64,000 nt of DNA from contig NC_135498.1 of assembly GCF_052857255.1 (NCBI RefSeq), positions 89,756,257-89,820,256 of the forward strand, read 5' to 3'. Each line of letters begins with the position of its first letter. Within the stretch, counting starts at the first letter, position 1. Under the pieces are notes generated by a model. The model had not been told where the DNA came from and did no database searches. It worked only from the letters and a program-made list of their open reading frames with translations. The DNA comes from Amblyomma americanum (lineage: Eukaryota > Arthropoda > Arachnida > Ixodida > Ixodidae). Of the stretch, positions 11,003 to 21,959 are shown piece after piece. Position numbers and translations under genes: made by a program.

Positions 11003-12642
11003 CTATAAAACAAAAATGAAAATGTCACAATACGCTTCTAAATGAGAACAATATTAGCTTTACATGGACGGCAGGAAAAAAGAGAATGGAGAAAAGAACA
11101 CTAAGGGTGTTTGGACAGAAGTAGATTCTTGGAGTGGGCACATATAATTAAATAAAATTTTTCAGGCGCTGGAAGCACTACACCAGAATAAGAAAAACAT
11201 GCGCATAAGGTCGTTCGCTCTAGCTACAGCAGTTGCGTTTTTAACTGTTTTCTTTACAAGAAGCACGCACTGCATGACAACAGTAAAGAGCTGCACTGGC
11301 GCCGTCATCCATCCTTTCTCCACCCGACCAGAGGCAGACCAAATCTAATGAAGCTACAGCTGCTACGAGGAACGCTATACCACAACAAAGTATGTTTGAA
11401 CCACCATGTGCTCTAAAAGCCCGCCGACGTCGAATAATACTCGAACGGTTTACGGCTTCTCCTCTGCCAAAATGCTGTCGCCGCCGACATGATCGAACAC
11501 GCGATCCCGAGAGGAAGGACGCCTCAACTACAGCGCCAAATATGCAAGCAAAGGTTAAAGAAACGTCAAGCGAGTTCGCTTTCGGCGAACAGATTCTCGA
11601 GCTCGTATCGCAGCGTCGTGACCAGTACTACAGTGGAAAGGCCTCAGGCTGGTCTAGAAAAATACGAGCCAGTGTTCTTCGGTTTAGCACCAACCGAGCG
11701 TAGCATGGGGTGCTGCTCTACGACGCCTTGCACGCGCCACACAACCGCAAAAAAACTTAACGTAACCTTGTAAGGCTCCAAGTAGCAGTCCTATTGATAG
11801 ATGTAGTTATTAACTGAGCGAATGAGCACGTTAAGATTGGTCGCTCATACCGTTCAATCGCGTCTTCGGCCATGCATCAAAGCAAGCATAAGAGCAGGAG
11901 CACACTACGGTACAAGCAGGCTATTAAAATGGTTAACCTTGAACGAAGTTGGCAGAGCAAAGATGCGAACGTTTCGTGGGCAGCCATTTATCCTGCCGCA
12001 CAGCTGCGTTCAAGGCATTTCTGCGCTCCGTGTCCGGAGGGAACCTGAATGCGCGCTTCCGGCAGGAGGGTGGTTGCAGGCCGCAAGCTGCAGCCTGGTA
12101 CCGGTCCACGTCGTGATGGGGTCACAGGAGACATTTTGGCCGCTGAAAACATGTTGCAACGAGCAACACTGGTACTCGCACGACGCAATCAAAGCACGGG
12201 CCGAGAAGAACCATCCGTGCGCGCTCGTCTTACGGGAACGCCTGAAGTTTCTTGGGTGCATATCCGATTTGCGGCGCGTCAACGCACTGTGGCAGCCCTG
12301 GCGGCTAGGAGCTTCCGAAAATGTTTGCACTGTGTTGCGTTGACGGCATTCAATACCCAGGAAAGATGCCTGATTGAAAGATGCCTCATTTAAATGCGAC
12401 ATCATGGTTGGCATACTGCGATGCTTTTAAATGCAACATGTTCATCGGACGTTGGCGTCTGAAGGAAATGTTGGTATAGCTTTGTTCTTGAAAAACACCG
12501 CAACGCGTCAAAGCCAAACAAGGAAGGGACAAAAAACAGCGCAGAACACAGAGCTTGTCCCTCACATTAATTTCATGCCGTAATTCAGTTATAATTCAGG
12601 GTTTTGTGCTTTTTTAACTTTTTCTATGGGTTATGGAAGATT
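11003..12642. other. GC-richer unassigned region with overlapping open frames
   Basis: Frames of 103-173 residues overlap on both strands between 11392 and 12414 (plus 11822-12343, minus 12010-12414). They are Arg/Ser/Cys-rich and look like by-products of base composition. The part near 11280-11390 could contain the missing upstream exon of the transposase, but no THAP zinc signature is visible. Confidence 0.35.
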
Positions 12643-12866
12643 TATGGGGGTTTAACGTCCCAAAGCGACTCAGGCTATGAGAGACGCCGTAGTGAACGTG
12701 TCCGGAAATTTCGACCACCTGGGGTCTTTTAACGTGCAGTGACATCGCAAAATATACGGGCCTCTAGAATTTCGCCTCCATCGAAATTCTACCTCCGCGG
12801 CCGGGATCGAATTCGCATCTTTCGCACCAGCAGCCGAGCGCCATAACCACTCAGCCACCGTGGCGG
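12643..12866 (-). mobile_element. tRNA-derived SINE, second subtype (GTTTAACGTCCC type)
   Basis: On the minus strand: tRNA-like head GCCGCCACGGTGGCTGAGTGG, B-box region, then GAATTTCGATGGAGGCGAAAT, CGTTAAAAGACCCCAGGTGG, and a 3' end GGGACGTTAAACCCCC. The 3' half differs from the copies ending in CCATTTCCTTTCC, so there are two subtypes with a shared head. The copies at 18982-19219 and 54790-55013 belong here too. Confidence 0.8.
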
Positions 12867-13074
12867 CTGTTCTGGAAGGGAAGCTTTTGTGGTATAACAT
12901 GGTCGGTATATAAGTGAACATATTGTAAGCCTCAATGGCGTCCATTAGGTTCGGCCCATTCTTCTGAGAACAGGGAGTCGCCAAAAGATTTCGGAGTCGC
13001 GTCTGTAATTAACTGGTACAACACTGGTGGAAGGTTTTCCCTCGACCCGCTTGTTTCGTTCTTTTATTACGGCA

Positions 13075-14590
13075 TTATGACTGCTGGCATAAAATTTTAT
13101 TTACAAATATAGATACACAATGGACTTTCGGAGGTTGTCCAGTGTGTTCCTGCACACAGAAACACTGGCAAATGATCGCTGATAAACATGACAGTGCTCT
13201 ACATCTAATGTTTGATGGCATGGAATTAGAGATTAATAAATACAGAACTGAGTAACCTTCGGGTGTAACCATAGTAGCCGCATTAATCAGGTTTACAAAA
13301 CCGTTGGATAATGTACCCATATTGAAAACATTCAATGAATGACTGCTGCACTCATGTGAATGTTGAAATCCCCGCCTATTATTGCTTTGAAGTTAACATT
13401 TTTAACCACAAATGCACGCAAATGATCGTAGAACCGCAGAAAGGCAGACAAATTACTCGGCAGTGGTCGATAGCACGCTGAAAATACATGTTTGTTAGCG
13501 ACCACGGACAATATTTTATACCCTGGTGAAACTGCAGTATAAGAACTAATGATTTGACATTGAACGCCACCTGTAATATACAATGCTAATCCCAAACATA
13601 AAAAAACATCACTTTCGTTAGTAAGCCATGCTTCAGTTAGTATGATTACAAAAAACTAGAAAGAAAATCCAGGAAACAGCTACACGGATCCTTGTTTTTC
13701 ACAGATTACGTATTTAGGTAGATACATTCTAGGCACGCTACTGGAAAGGCTGCCACAATTTCATTTACATCATTCGGCAAGTGAAACTCCACTTCATCAT
13801 AGATCGTTTAGTTATTGCAGCAAATTGTACTCTTTACAGTGCGTCAAATTCTCCCGTATCCTTAATGAGAAGTGCATCAGCTTCCTCGGTCTTTAGAACA
13901 AAGACCTTGCCGATTGTGTACCAAGCAAACTTGCACCTTTCCCTTTTGATGCATCTTTCTCAGTCAAGTTTTCAGAACAGAAAATACGTGGGGCGCCGTC
14001 CCTAAGGGGTACTTTTTCTGGAGCTACGTGTCTCTGGTCCCTTGCTATGTAAAGAAGACAGTAGTTCCTTGCACGTTGCCTTGCCTAGCGGTAAGCCGAA
14101 GCTGCTGCAAGCTGAGATACCTGGAGCTTCTCAGCGATTTCATTTTGAGTGGACATCAAGTTTACACTCTCTACAACGGGGATTCCGTGGACTTCAAGGT
14201 TCATTCACCTACTTTGGAACTCAAGATTTTTCACCCACTGTTGGAGGTCTGATCCTACAGATACACGCGCCTTTTATCTTTCTTTCATTTCTGTCACTCT
14301 TTTTCTCAAGCCCTTGATTTCATTGTCTAGCTTAGATATCTTTTCCTGCAATTCACCGCATTTCTGCGACAGAAACTGAGCCGCCTGTCCCATGCTATTC
14401 ACGTTTTCTACTGGAGTGGGTAGGCGCCCAAGTTTCCCGTTCCCAGCAAACAACGTACCTCCCCTGGAGCGCCCAGAAAGGATGGGATGTCCCTGTCCCA
14501 GTAAAACATTTATCGAACATTTCCAGGCCGTTGAGGCAGAACATAGAGACACAAGCAAAAGGGAAGTGCGCCCACTAATGTCCTAGAAAC
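13075..14590 (-). mobile_element. CR1/Jockey-like LINE, 3'-truncated (ORF1 and endonuclease)
   Basis: ORF1 begins near 14558 on the minus strand with a low-complexity N-terminus and a clear coiled coil (FLSQKCGELQEKISKLDNEI). Degenerate nucleic-acid-binding sequence follows (LEVHGIPVVESVNLMST), ending in GKVFVLKTEEADALLIKD, which resembles the C-terminal domain of FP-type ORF1 proteins. ORF2 is represented only by the apurinic-type endonuclease at 13600-13080: ALYITGGVQCQ, FSACYRPLPSN, IIGGDFNIH and LSNGFVNLINAATMVTP. Reverse transcriptase is absent, so the copy is truncated at the 3' side or split. Frameshifts occur throughout. Confidence 0.7.
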
Positions 14591-14599
14591 GTTTTCTCG

Positions 14600-15496
14600 A
14601 GGGTGTTAAGCAGAAACAGAAACAAATATTAGCATTTTGCTCCCAGAAAGGTAACTGGGAGAACGTTTTTGGGACCAATGCTTTTCAACAAAAACTACAA
14701 GTTGACTCCTTGCTCCCATTTCTCTCTCCCTCGCGCCAAAAGCTACGGGGAGAGAAGGTTTTGCGCTTGCACTCGCCGTTTTGAGAGATCAAACAGTTTT
14801 GTTCGAAAAGCCGAAGGAAGCGCAGTTCACCCCGCATCTCTCTCGTGGGTCGTCGGCTCCATGCTGCAGGCAGGCAGGCGACGGCGGTCTGCCTTTTCAT
14901 TCCATCGCCGGGAGCGGCGGTCACCAACGTGCCTGTCTTCAATAGTGTTTGCAACTTCAGCACGGTGCGGCGGTCCCTGCAGGCATCTCCAATTACCAGC
15001 AGTCCTCGTTGCGCCGCTGTCTAGCAGAGGCGCAGTAATGGGCCTCCCGTCGCTCGCCCGGCTTCCTCGCTGGACGGAAGCCATCTTGCGCACACGTATT
15101 CGCGCAGCCCCTAGCCGCTCGCGCGCAAGCCCCAGCGCTCAGCAGCTCTTTCTCTCATCACTGGGCTGTCGTGAACTTCGTGGCTGCGGATTCATGGCAG
15201 CTTTCCCGCGCACCTCGGCGTGCCCACGTAATTCCTTTTGGAACTGGTGCAGCGGCGCGCGGCGCATCGCAAGTCTTTTGCACAGCTTCATGGCCCTACG
15301 CCATAATGGCGCTCTTACAGGCGTCGTTCACGGCAGCGGATTTCAAGGCAATGGGCGACTCCTAGCGCGCACTCTGCATCCCTCAGCCCCTCGACGACTG
15401 TGCCGCATTGTTGGTGGCAGCGTGGCCGTCCAATGCGGTCATAGGCGGGATAGATCTTCGGAAGCCCACCAGACTCTTACTCTTATACCAGACTAA
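14600..15496. other. GC-rich, CpG-rich stretch with an unassigned 275-residue open frame
   Basis: The plus frame 14669-15496 encodes a Ser/Arg-rich, low-complexity 275-residue sequence without any domain. Overlapping frames on the other strand suggest the openness reflects base composition. The stretch abuts the 5' end of the minus-strand LINE, so it could be that element's 5' UTR, or an unrelated CpG-rich promoter. I do not claim a protein. Confidence 0.3.
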
Positions 15497-16468
15497 CCTC
15501 CTCTACCTACATTGCCGTCCTGTCGCAGCGGTATAGTTTGTGTTGTGTTCGCGTCGCTGACTCCCAACCTACCCCCACCGGATTACTTGTACCTTGATCA
15601 CCTTGATCTCGCCTCCCACGCCGTATTGTGCCGCACGCGTTGTCTGCTGTACCTTGGGTGCGGCGAGCCAGGGCTCATACCTCAAGACGTCCCTCCTTTC
15701 CATCCGACTCCAAGCTGTCTTGTCTCCACACTTAGTCACAAAAAAATAAAACGGAACGGGGGTGTAACGAGGATGTAAGGCGTATGTTTGAGCGTTCGCT
15801 GCGCCGTGAGAAGGCGCAGGACAGAAGGCTGCGTTGAACTCATATATACAGTTGCAGCATTTTATTTCATCCCCGGGTTTCTGTTGGGAACGTCGTCAAG
15901 GTATGTGGTTTATGCTCGTTTTTTATTTTCGCCTCGTAGAATTAATTTTTTTCGTGTTTTCATAACACGCTCAAGATTACTCCGAGGCTCGAGCAAGAGG
16001 GAGGTTTGACCCAGCAGAATATCCGTAACCTGAAACCGCGTATCTGTATCGTACGCCCATATCGTCTTTTCTTTTGGCACCGAGGTTGCTCTTTACATGC
16101 GTTTGCTTTTTCGTGTGCATATATGCTTTTGTACCCTTTAGAATGTTTGTTTAAGGTGCATCAACTTTCAGCCTGTATTATGTTTTTATTGCTCCATTTT
16201 TTTCAGATTTCTCAGAGCTAGAGAAAATTTCGGCCATTATTATTTGCTGGTGGCGTAGTGCTCCGTACATTGTGTTAAATGGTGCATACATATGCGTCTC
16301 CTGTTTGTATTCATTTAAAAGCAAAGAGCACATCTAATAAACTGAAATTACATCTGTATTGCGCTCCTATTTCCTGTTATATGGGCGGGATCTGGCGAAT
16401 TTTTCAATAAATATTTCCTTTGTGTGTAAAATTCTAGCACATTTCATGTTCTTGTGGCGGGAGCAGCG
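15497..16468. other. intergenic, nothing firmly recognised
   Basis: 15500-15780 is C-rich and ends with ACAAAAAAATAAAACGG, which could be a retroelement or transcript 3' end. 15800-16468 is T-rich. No gene supported. Confidence 0.4.
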
Positions 16469-17315
16469 CAGCACGAAACAAAGAAGAGAGAGGAGGGAAT
16501 CAACGCTGACTAACAACCAGATTTTTAATCCACATTCGATCGAATATATACATCTCGCTCGGCAATTAGGAGAGGACAGAAGCATGACAAACGCATAAGA
16601 TGTACACGTGGTAAAAGATTTGGACAACGCATGCAAATAATCGATTTCGCTGTCACGAAACGCTATCGAAAGTATGCTGATGCATATACGTCGCTCTTTT
16701 GCCCGATGTTGAAGGCTTCTTCAATCTCCCTGGTCCGTTGATTAAAATATGACGGGATGACCATTGTGTTGATAAGCTGCGGAGCGCATTCATGCTCTCT
16801 GCAATGTTTTGCTAATTCACTACTCATGGCGCCCTTTAGGGATATTTTGTGCTCTCGAAGTCATTCATTCAAACAGTGCCCTGTTTGACCAATGTAGGTG
16901 CATCCGCATCACAGAGGTAATTCCTAAACCAAGCTTTTCACACATTTCGCATGTTCTTTTCCGGTACTTTTTCTTGCATGGATTTTTCTTTGCTCGCTGT
17001 TGACTTTGGCGCACAGGCTTCTTAATTTGTTGGGTGCTGACATGAGCACTTTTACACCAGCTCTTGCGCCTACCTTTTTGAGACTGTTGGAAATATCATT
17101 ATAGTAAGGAATGACCGCGTACGGCTTCCCTTCTTCTGATGTGGTTGAGACATATTTTCTGCCTCTAAGTGCTTGCAGAATCCCTTCTGCGACACTGGAT
17201 AGCAGTCTCGTCGGGTAAACTGCTGCGTTCAGCCGACTGTGCTGGGCGTCAAAACTTCCTCGAGCTTCATGATGGCAGGATCTCGTAAATGCGGCTCTCA
17301 TTGCTACTTTTGCTA
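16469..17315 (-). mobile_element. Penelope-like element remnant, left arm of an inverted pair
   Basis: The minus strand encodes Penelope C-terminal sequence. The 125-residue frame 16924-17301 has PTRLLSSVAEGILQALRGRK and KKVGARAGVKVLMSAPNKL, the linker before the endonuclease. Below 16924 the GIY-YIG part continues in broken frames (C-G-C-T-Y-I-G-Q type near 16890). The arm is the reverse complement of 17505-18345. Confidence 0.75.
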
Positions 17316-18345
17316 AGGAATAAAAAGACTAGAAGAACTAGGACTAGGAATAACAAGTGAACTCCCAGAAAACAGCGTTATGCGATTTCTTGACTTGAGG
17401 CTAGCCTTTCTAGGCGCTCACGTATGCTGGCGGAACGGACCACGAAGCTAGAAGCGACTGCTCCCCTACGCATCTGCGCACTCCAAGATCATCAAGCGGG
17501 GGTAGAAAAAAGCAGCAATGAGAGCCGCATTGACGAGATCCTGTCATCATGAGGTTCAAGGCAGTTTTGACACCCAGAACCGTGGGCTAAAAGCAGCAGG
17601 ATGCCCGACGAGACTGCTATCCAGTGTCGCAGAACGGAGCAGAACCTAGAGCCAGAAATTATGTCACAACCACATCAGAATAAAGGAAGCCGTACGCGGT
17701 CATTCCTTGCATTAATAGCATTTCCCACAGTCTCAAAAGGGTAAGAGCAAGAGCTGGTGTAAAAGTGTTCATGTCAGCACCCAACAAGTTAAGGAGCCAT
17801 TGCGCCAAAGTCAACAGCGAGCAAAGAAAAAAATCAATGCAAGAAAAACGCACCAGAAAAAACATGTGAAATGTGTGAAAAGGGGGTTTATAAAGTACCT
17901 CTGTCATGCGGACGCACCTACATTGGTCAAACAGGGAGCTGTTCGAATAAACGGCTTTGAGAGCAGAAAAGATCCCTAAAGGGCGCCATCAGCAGTGAAT
18001 TAGCGAAACAGTGCAGATAGCATGAATGCGCTCCGCAGCTTATCTGCAGAATGGTCATCCCGTCGTATTTTGATCAACGAACCAGGGAGATTGAAGAAGC
18101 CTTCAGCGTCCGACCAAAGAGCGACGAGTGTGTCTGCATAACTTCAATAGCGCTTTGTTTCAGAGAAATTGATTATCAGCGTGCGTTGTCCTAATCTTTT
18201 AGCATGTGTACACCTTATGCGTTTGTCATGATTCTGTCTTTCCCTTATTGCCCGAGCGAGATGTATATATTCTATAGAACGTGGATTTTAAATCTGGTTG
18301 TTAGTCAGCGTTTATTCCCGCCTCTCTCTTCTTTGTTTCGTGCTT
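17316..18345 (+). mobile_element. Penelope-like element remnant, right arm of an inverted pair
   Basis: The plus strand starts with the end of the Penelope reverse transcriptase (LEELGLGITSELPENSVM, then RFLDLRLAFLG). It continues with SAHSKIIKRG, PTRLLSSVAE and the GIY-YIG segment near 17900 (TYIGQTG-like: CCTACATTGGTCAAACAGG). Stops and frameshifts are frequent. Its distal 830 bp mirror the left arm at 16469-17310, so the two copies are head to head around a spacer of about 200 bp belonging to this copy. Confidence 0.75.
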
Positions 18346-18604
18346 CGGGAAAAAATGAGAACCTCCTGGGGACATTCCAAATGTCCAGATGGGATAGTTC
18401 TGGGAGATTTTGAGGAGTTTTTATGTTTGTTGGGTTGATTGATGCTAGAAATAGACTTGCGTGATCTTCATCCCTATAGTCATCGTAATAGTCAACCCAC
18501 GCGCCTACGTTGGTTCGCGGCCCGTTTCTGAGCATGGTTCCCTCCTGCCCTACCTCCTGCCGCTGGTGTCGCTGCCTGACTACCACCAGTTATGCTCAAG
18601 GTTT

Positions 18605-18785
18605 CACCTCTACCTACACTCAAGGTGAAGCTTGCGGCCACAGTGTCCTCTAGCTACATTGAAGGTCAAAATTTCGGCTCCTCTGACGGCTTGACCTATA
18701 CCTACATTCAAAGTGAAACTTGCGGCCACCGTGACCTCTAGCTACATTCAAGGTCAAACTTGAATCACTGAGGCGTCTCGTTTAT
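18605..18785. repeat. tandem repeat, about 88 bp period, two copies
   Basis: The pair TACCTACACTCAAGGTGAAG / TACCTACATTCAAAGTGAAA and the pair CTCTAGCTACATTGAAGGTC / CTCTAGCTACATTCAAGGTC are both spaced by about 88 bp. Each unit also contains two related half units built on CTACATTCAAGGT. Confidence 0.7.
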
Positions 18786-18871
18786 CCCACACGCTGGTCG
18801 CCTGTCATCATATTCATTGTGTCCCCGCTGACGGCTCGAAAATGTGGCGTAGTGAAGCTTTTAACTTGAAA

Positions 18872-18873
<2 letters not shown>

Positions 18874-18910
<37 letters not shown>
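18874..18910. repeat. (TAA)n microsatellite at a SINE 3' tail
   Basis: About 12 TAA units directly adjoin the 3' end of the minus-strand SINE at 18911, whose relatives end in ..CCAATTATTATTGTTATT. Confidence 0.9.
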
Positions 18911-19440
18911 TGGTTTCGGGAGAAAGGAAATGGCGCAGTATCTCTCTCATATAACGGCAGGCACGTGAACCTTTCTAAAAGGTTTGGTTTGGTTTAAGGG
19001 GGTTTAACGTCCCAAAACGACTCAGGCTATGAGGGACGCCGTAGTGAAGGGCTCCGGAAATTTCGACCACCTGGGGTTCTTTTACGTGCACTGACATCGC
19101 ACAGCACACAGGCTTCTAGAATTTCGCCTCCATCGAAATTCAACCAACGCGGCCGGGATTGAACCCGCGACTTTGTGGCCGGCAGCCGAGCGCCATAACC
19201 ACTAAGCCACCGCGGCGGACCCCGCGCTATAAGGGAAGAGATAAAGAACGGACTGAAAGAGGAAAGGAATAACGAGGTGCTGTAGTGGAAGGCTCCGCAA
19301 TAATGTCGACCACGTGGGGATCTTTAACGTGCACGGACATCGCGCAGCACACGGGGGCCTTTGCGTTTCGCCTCCATCAAAACGCGGCCGCTGCGGTCTG
19401 ATTCGAGCCCGGTAACTCTGGATCAGTTCCGAGCACCCTA
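18911..19440 (-). mobile_element. tRNA-derived SINE split by a second SINE
   Basis: The 3' half (18911-18981, GGAAATGGCGCAGTATCTC.. to CACGTGAACC) and the 5' half (19220-19440, CCGCGCTATAAGGGAAGAG.. to the head with TCGAGCCCGG) are one Ruka-like copy on the minus strand. It is separated by the inserted SINE at 18982-19219. Confidence 0.8.
18982..19219 (-). mobile_element. inner SINE, GTTTAACGTCCC subtype, inserted in another SINE
   Basis: Complete head (CCGCCGCGGTGGCTTAGTGG on the minus strand) and body as in 12643-12866. It interrupts the outer SINE in its CGTGAACCGCGCCGTAAGGG block, so it is younger than the outer copy. The target duplication could not be placed. Confidence 0.8.
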
Positions 19441-19865
19441 ATCTCTTTGTGGCCTCCAGTGTTCACAATGCCGCCCAAATTTTGCGACCAACCTTCCCAT
19501 CTATCCGTCGACACCACCTCAACTTCCCAGTCACCTCACATCCATGAAGCTCGCATTCGTCGCCGAATACAATTCAATAACCTTGGTACACCACCAAAAT
19601 TTTGTTTTTAAACGTACAGATCCACACCTCCGGGCTCAAACGGCTCACTCACATATGCATATATATAGCACTGCCTTACACGGTGCTACCCGGCCTTCCA
19701 GTCCCTTGCCTATCTGTTCTCCCCGACCCCACCGTGGCCCACCTGGCTCGCCTCCCGGGACGTGAACCTGCAACGTGCTCTCGTCACCTAGGCCTAGGAT
19801 CTGTTGAACGCACAATATAAAGGCTGTTTTAATAAACGTGTTACCCCACCACCACCACCACCACT
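19441..19865 (+). mobile_element. possible non-LTR 3' end with AATAAA and (ACC)n tail
   Basis: AATAAA at 19831-19836 is followed by an (ACC)n tail at 19845-19865, the same tail type as at 4670-4692. The 400 bp upstream are C-rich but I could not match them to LINE protein sequence, so the assignment rests on the tail. Confidence 0.4.
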
Positions 19866-20989
19866 TCAGTCTAGATTCCGCCGCCCTCTATTTGACGAGG
19901 AAGGAGCACTCCCTGCGCCGCACACTTGCTTTGGGCCATAAGTCGGCGGTAAACCTCTCCCGCCGTCAATAGACGAGGCAGCGTTTCGTAGAATCCGGGT
20001 CGTGATTGCACTCGCGCTGGCCGTCACGCGGTAATGGCTCCACTGCCGAAGCCTTTTCTCCATCTTAGGCTTTTTTGATATGCCGCTTCCAGGCATTAGA
20101 GGTCGAAATTCCCCATCTACTGCGGGTCCCCGAACTTTGAAAACGACGAGGTACTGGCGTCCGGCCGCAACGGGAATTTTATCGGTCAGTTCGGCATCTT
20201 ATCATGCTTGAACGCAGTTAATGCATCAACGGTCACTCCTGCACTTGATTCCATCGGCCAACCTAATAGCATTTATAATCTTTATTTTTTTTTCTCATTT
20301 GCATCAAAATTTTTCTATTACCCGCTCAGAAAAGAAACACCCCTAAACTAACAAAATAAGGAGTAGATGAGATGAAAAGGAAGAACTGGAAAAATGTTGT
20401 TCGCTTGGGAAAGCAGTAACGCGTCTTCAGGACAGGAAGGAAGAATATCAGGCTTACATTGCACGAATGGTTTTCAAGCACTTTTATTCCAAAGCAGTTT
20501 AAAGGGCAAACAAAAACCAGCAGCATTCCATTCATCCCTTAACAATTACGGTACTCTCACGTGGCATGCACATAGCACCATGTCCGGCGATTTCGTAGAA
20601 AGGTTCAATTTTTGGCGTCAATTTTACTTTACCTAAAATGCATATTTTTGGTCCACGTTGAAGGAAGAATTTCAACAGCTGGAGCCTCTCTAGCCTGCTT
20701 TCAAAGGTCAGGAAGCCGTGCGTCCTCAAATCCGCCTTCACAGAATTTCCGACGCATGTACAATGCGGAAACTAGCGACTTCTTGCTCAACAGCATATTG
20801 TGGTTTTCGTCATGATTATTAGTCATTAAAAAAAATTCAGAACGGCGGTATAGCTGGTAAGGTGAAGAGGTAATTTGAAGCGTTGCGCGAAGGTGTATGA
20901 ACGGCCAAAAAAGCACCACAGAGGCTGCAGGTCTGTACGTTATGTTCTAGAGAGCATTAGACATTTAAATGGGAAACAGAACAGAAACC
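19866..20989. other. intergenic, nothing recognised
   Basis: A minus-strand 76-residue Arg/Ser-rich frame at 19866-20096 has no recognisable domain. The rest is AT-rich. Confidence 0.45.
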
Positions 20990-20994
20990 AAAAA
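20990..20994 (-). terminator. Pol III terminator of tRNA-Ala
   Basis: A run of five T on the minus strand begins two bases past the tRNA 3' end. Confidence 0.75.
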
Positions 20995-20995
20995 G

Positions 20996-21067
20996 TGGAG
21001 GAGCCGGGGTTCGAACCCGGGACTTCTCGCATGCAAAGCGAGCGCTCTACCTCTGAGCTACACCCCC
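20996..21067 (-). tRNA. tRNA-Ala (anticodon UGC)
   Basis: The 72-nt minus-strand sequence folds as a cloverleaf. The acceptor stem GGGGGTG pairs with CTCCTCC (one U-U mismatch at pair 6 and one G-U pair). The D stem is GCTC/GAGC. The anticodon stem CTCGC/GCGAG has loop TTTGCAT, giving anticodon TGC with U33. The variable loop is AAGTC and the T stem CCGGG/CCCGG has loop TTCGAAC. A box (TAGCTCAGAGG) and B box (GGTTCGAACCC) are intact. It decodes GCN alanine codons; the encoded CCA is absent, as usual in eukaryotes. Unlike the SINE heads, it has no SINE body after it. Confidence 0.93.
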
Positions 21068-21546
21068 GACGACGTTTCACCGCACTAGTGAGTCAAATGT
21101 TTTTGTCGGTGTTCACTACGAATGAACAAAAATGATTAGTATATGAAAGGAAAGCAGCAGCAGAGCCATTTTTTTCTACCTACACTGGCTAAACTATTGT
21201 GATCGGTATAGCATGACTCCATTTTTTTCGCTAGTGTACAAAAAGTGTAGCGCGGTGCACCTAAACGAACGCACTTCTTTGACTCGTAATTCAGCATGAG
21301 AACAAGATTTTCTGCACGTTTTTAAGCGAAAGCTTTACTACTACAGCTAGCGAGCCATTTCGGCTCGCCGTGCACTTCAGCCGTATGCCGTGGCCAACGA
21401 ACCACCTTGAGCCGCCGTTGCCTAGCAATGCCGCAGCCGCGCTTCAACAGATGGCGAAGCCGTCGACGCCGCTGCCGTCACCGCTCGCTCCACCAGATGT
21501 GCTCCGCTGGGGTAGAGGGAGAGAAGGTGTCGCCTCGCGGCAGGTT

Positions 21547-21553
21547 TATATAT
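21547..21553 (+). promoter_or_regulatory. TATA box ahead of the small basic ORF
   Basis: TATATAT lies 30 bases before the ATG at 21583, a spacing that would place transcription start almost at the start codon. Confidence 0.4.
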
Positions 21554-21582
21554 GCGCTTCACCCCAGTGGACTCTAGTCGTT

Positions 21583-21807
21583 ATGGGCAGCGCGAAAGAG
21601 ACGCAACAACGACAGAACGAAGCGAGGAAGAGAGAACGCGCTCAAGAGACGCCAGAACAGCGCGCCGCACGACTCGAGAAGCGTCGAAACAAAGATGCGG
21701 CTAGAAGTAATCGTGCCACGTCCCGGAGTGACTCTTCAACTGCGGAAGAGACCGCTTTGAGTTCTCGTGAGCATCGGAATGAGACCCTGCGTAGACGAGG
21801 TGCCTAG
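21583..21807 (+). CDS. small basic protein with an STPR-like motif, function unknown
   Basis: This is a 74-residue frame rich in Arg, Glu and Ala. I use the ATG 30 bases after the TATA box; an upstream in-frame ATG at 21370 would add a low-complexity extension. Residues about 5-40 (NEARKRERAQETPEQRAARL, then EKRRNKDAAR) resemble the 23-residue STPR motif, a basic helical DNA-binding repeat known from silkworm FMBP-1 and from many arthropod repeat-borne ORFs. Only one to two units are present. The C-terminal half is Ser/Thr-rich. No signal peptide or membrane segment. It could be a host microprotein or part of a dispersed element. Confidence 0.4.
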   Translation: MGSAKETQQRQNEARKRERAQETPEQRAARLEKRRNKDAARSNRATSRSDSSTAEETALSSREHRNETLRRRGA

Positions 21808-21959
21808 GAAACGAAGCTTTCGCCATTCAACTAGGGTTAACCAGAGCTAGACCACAGCCAATTTTTTTGTGAGGCTAGCCGACGAAAAATGAAGGCAGGC
21901 GTTCGGAACAAACAACGCCATTGTTTTGCTGGAAACGCCGTGAATGGTTGCGATGGTGC

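Larger units (their letters stand above)
21327..21824. repeat. candidate small element with short inverted ends and a small ORF
   Basis: The ends GCGAAAGCTTTACT (from 21328) and, on the other strand, GCGAAAGCTTCGTT (from 21822) are inverted and share ten bases. The motif also closes the unclassified repeat at 23512-23527. Between them lie a TATA box and an ORF. No target duplication was found, so element status is tentative. Confidence 0.4.

Noticed and set aside
12010..12414. 134-residue minus frame and overlapping 173-residue plus frame
   Set aside because: Mutually overlapping, no domain, no splice or repeat support.
14669..15496. 275-residue protein gene
   Set aside because: Low-complexity Ser/Arg composition in a GC-rich stretch, open frames on the other strand too, no domain.
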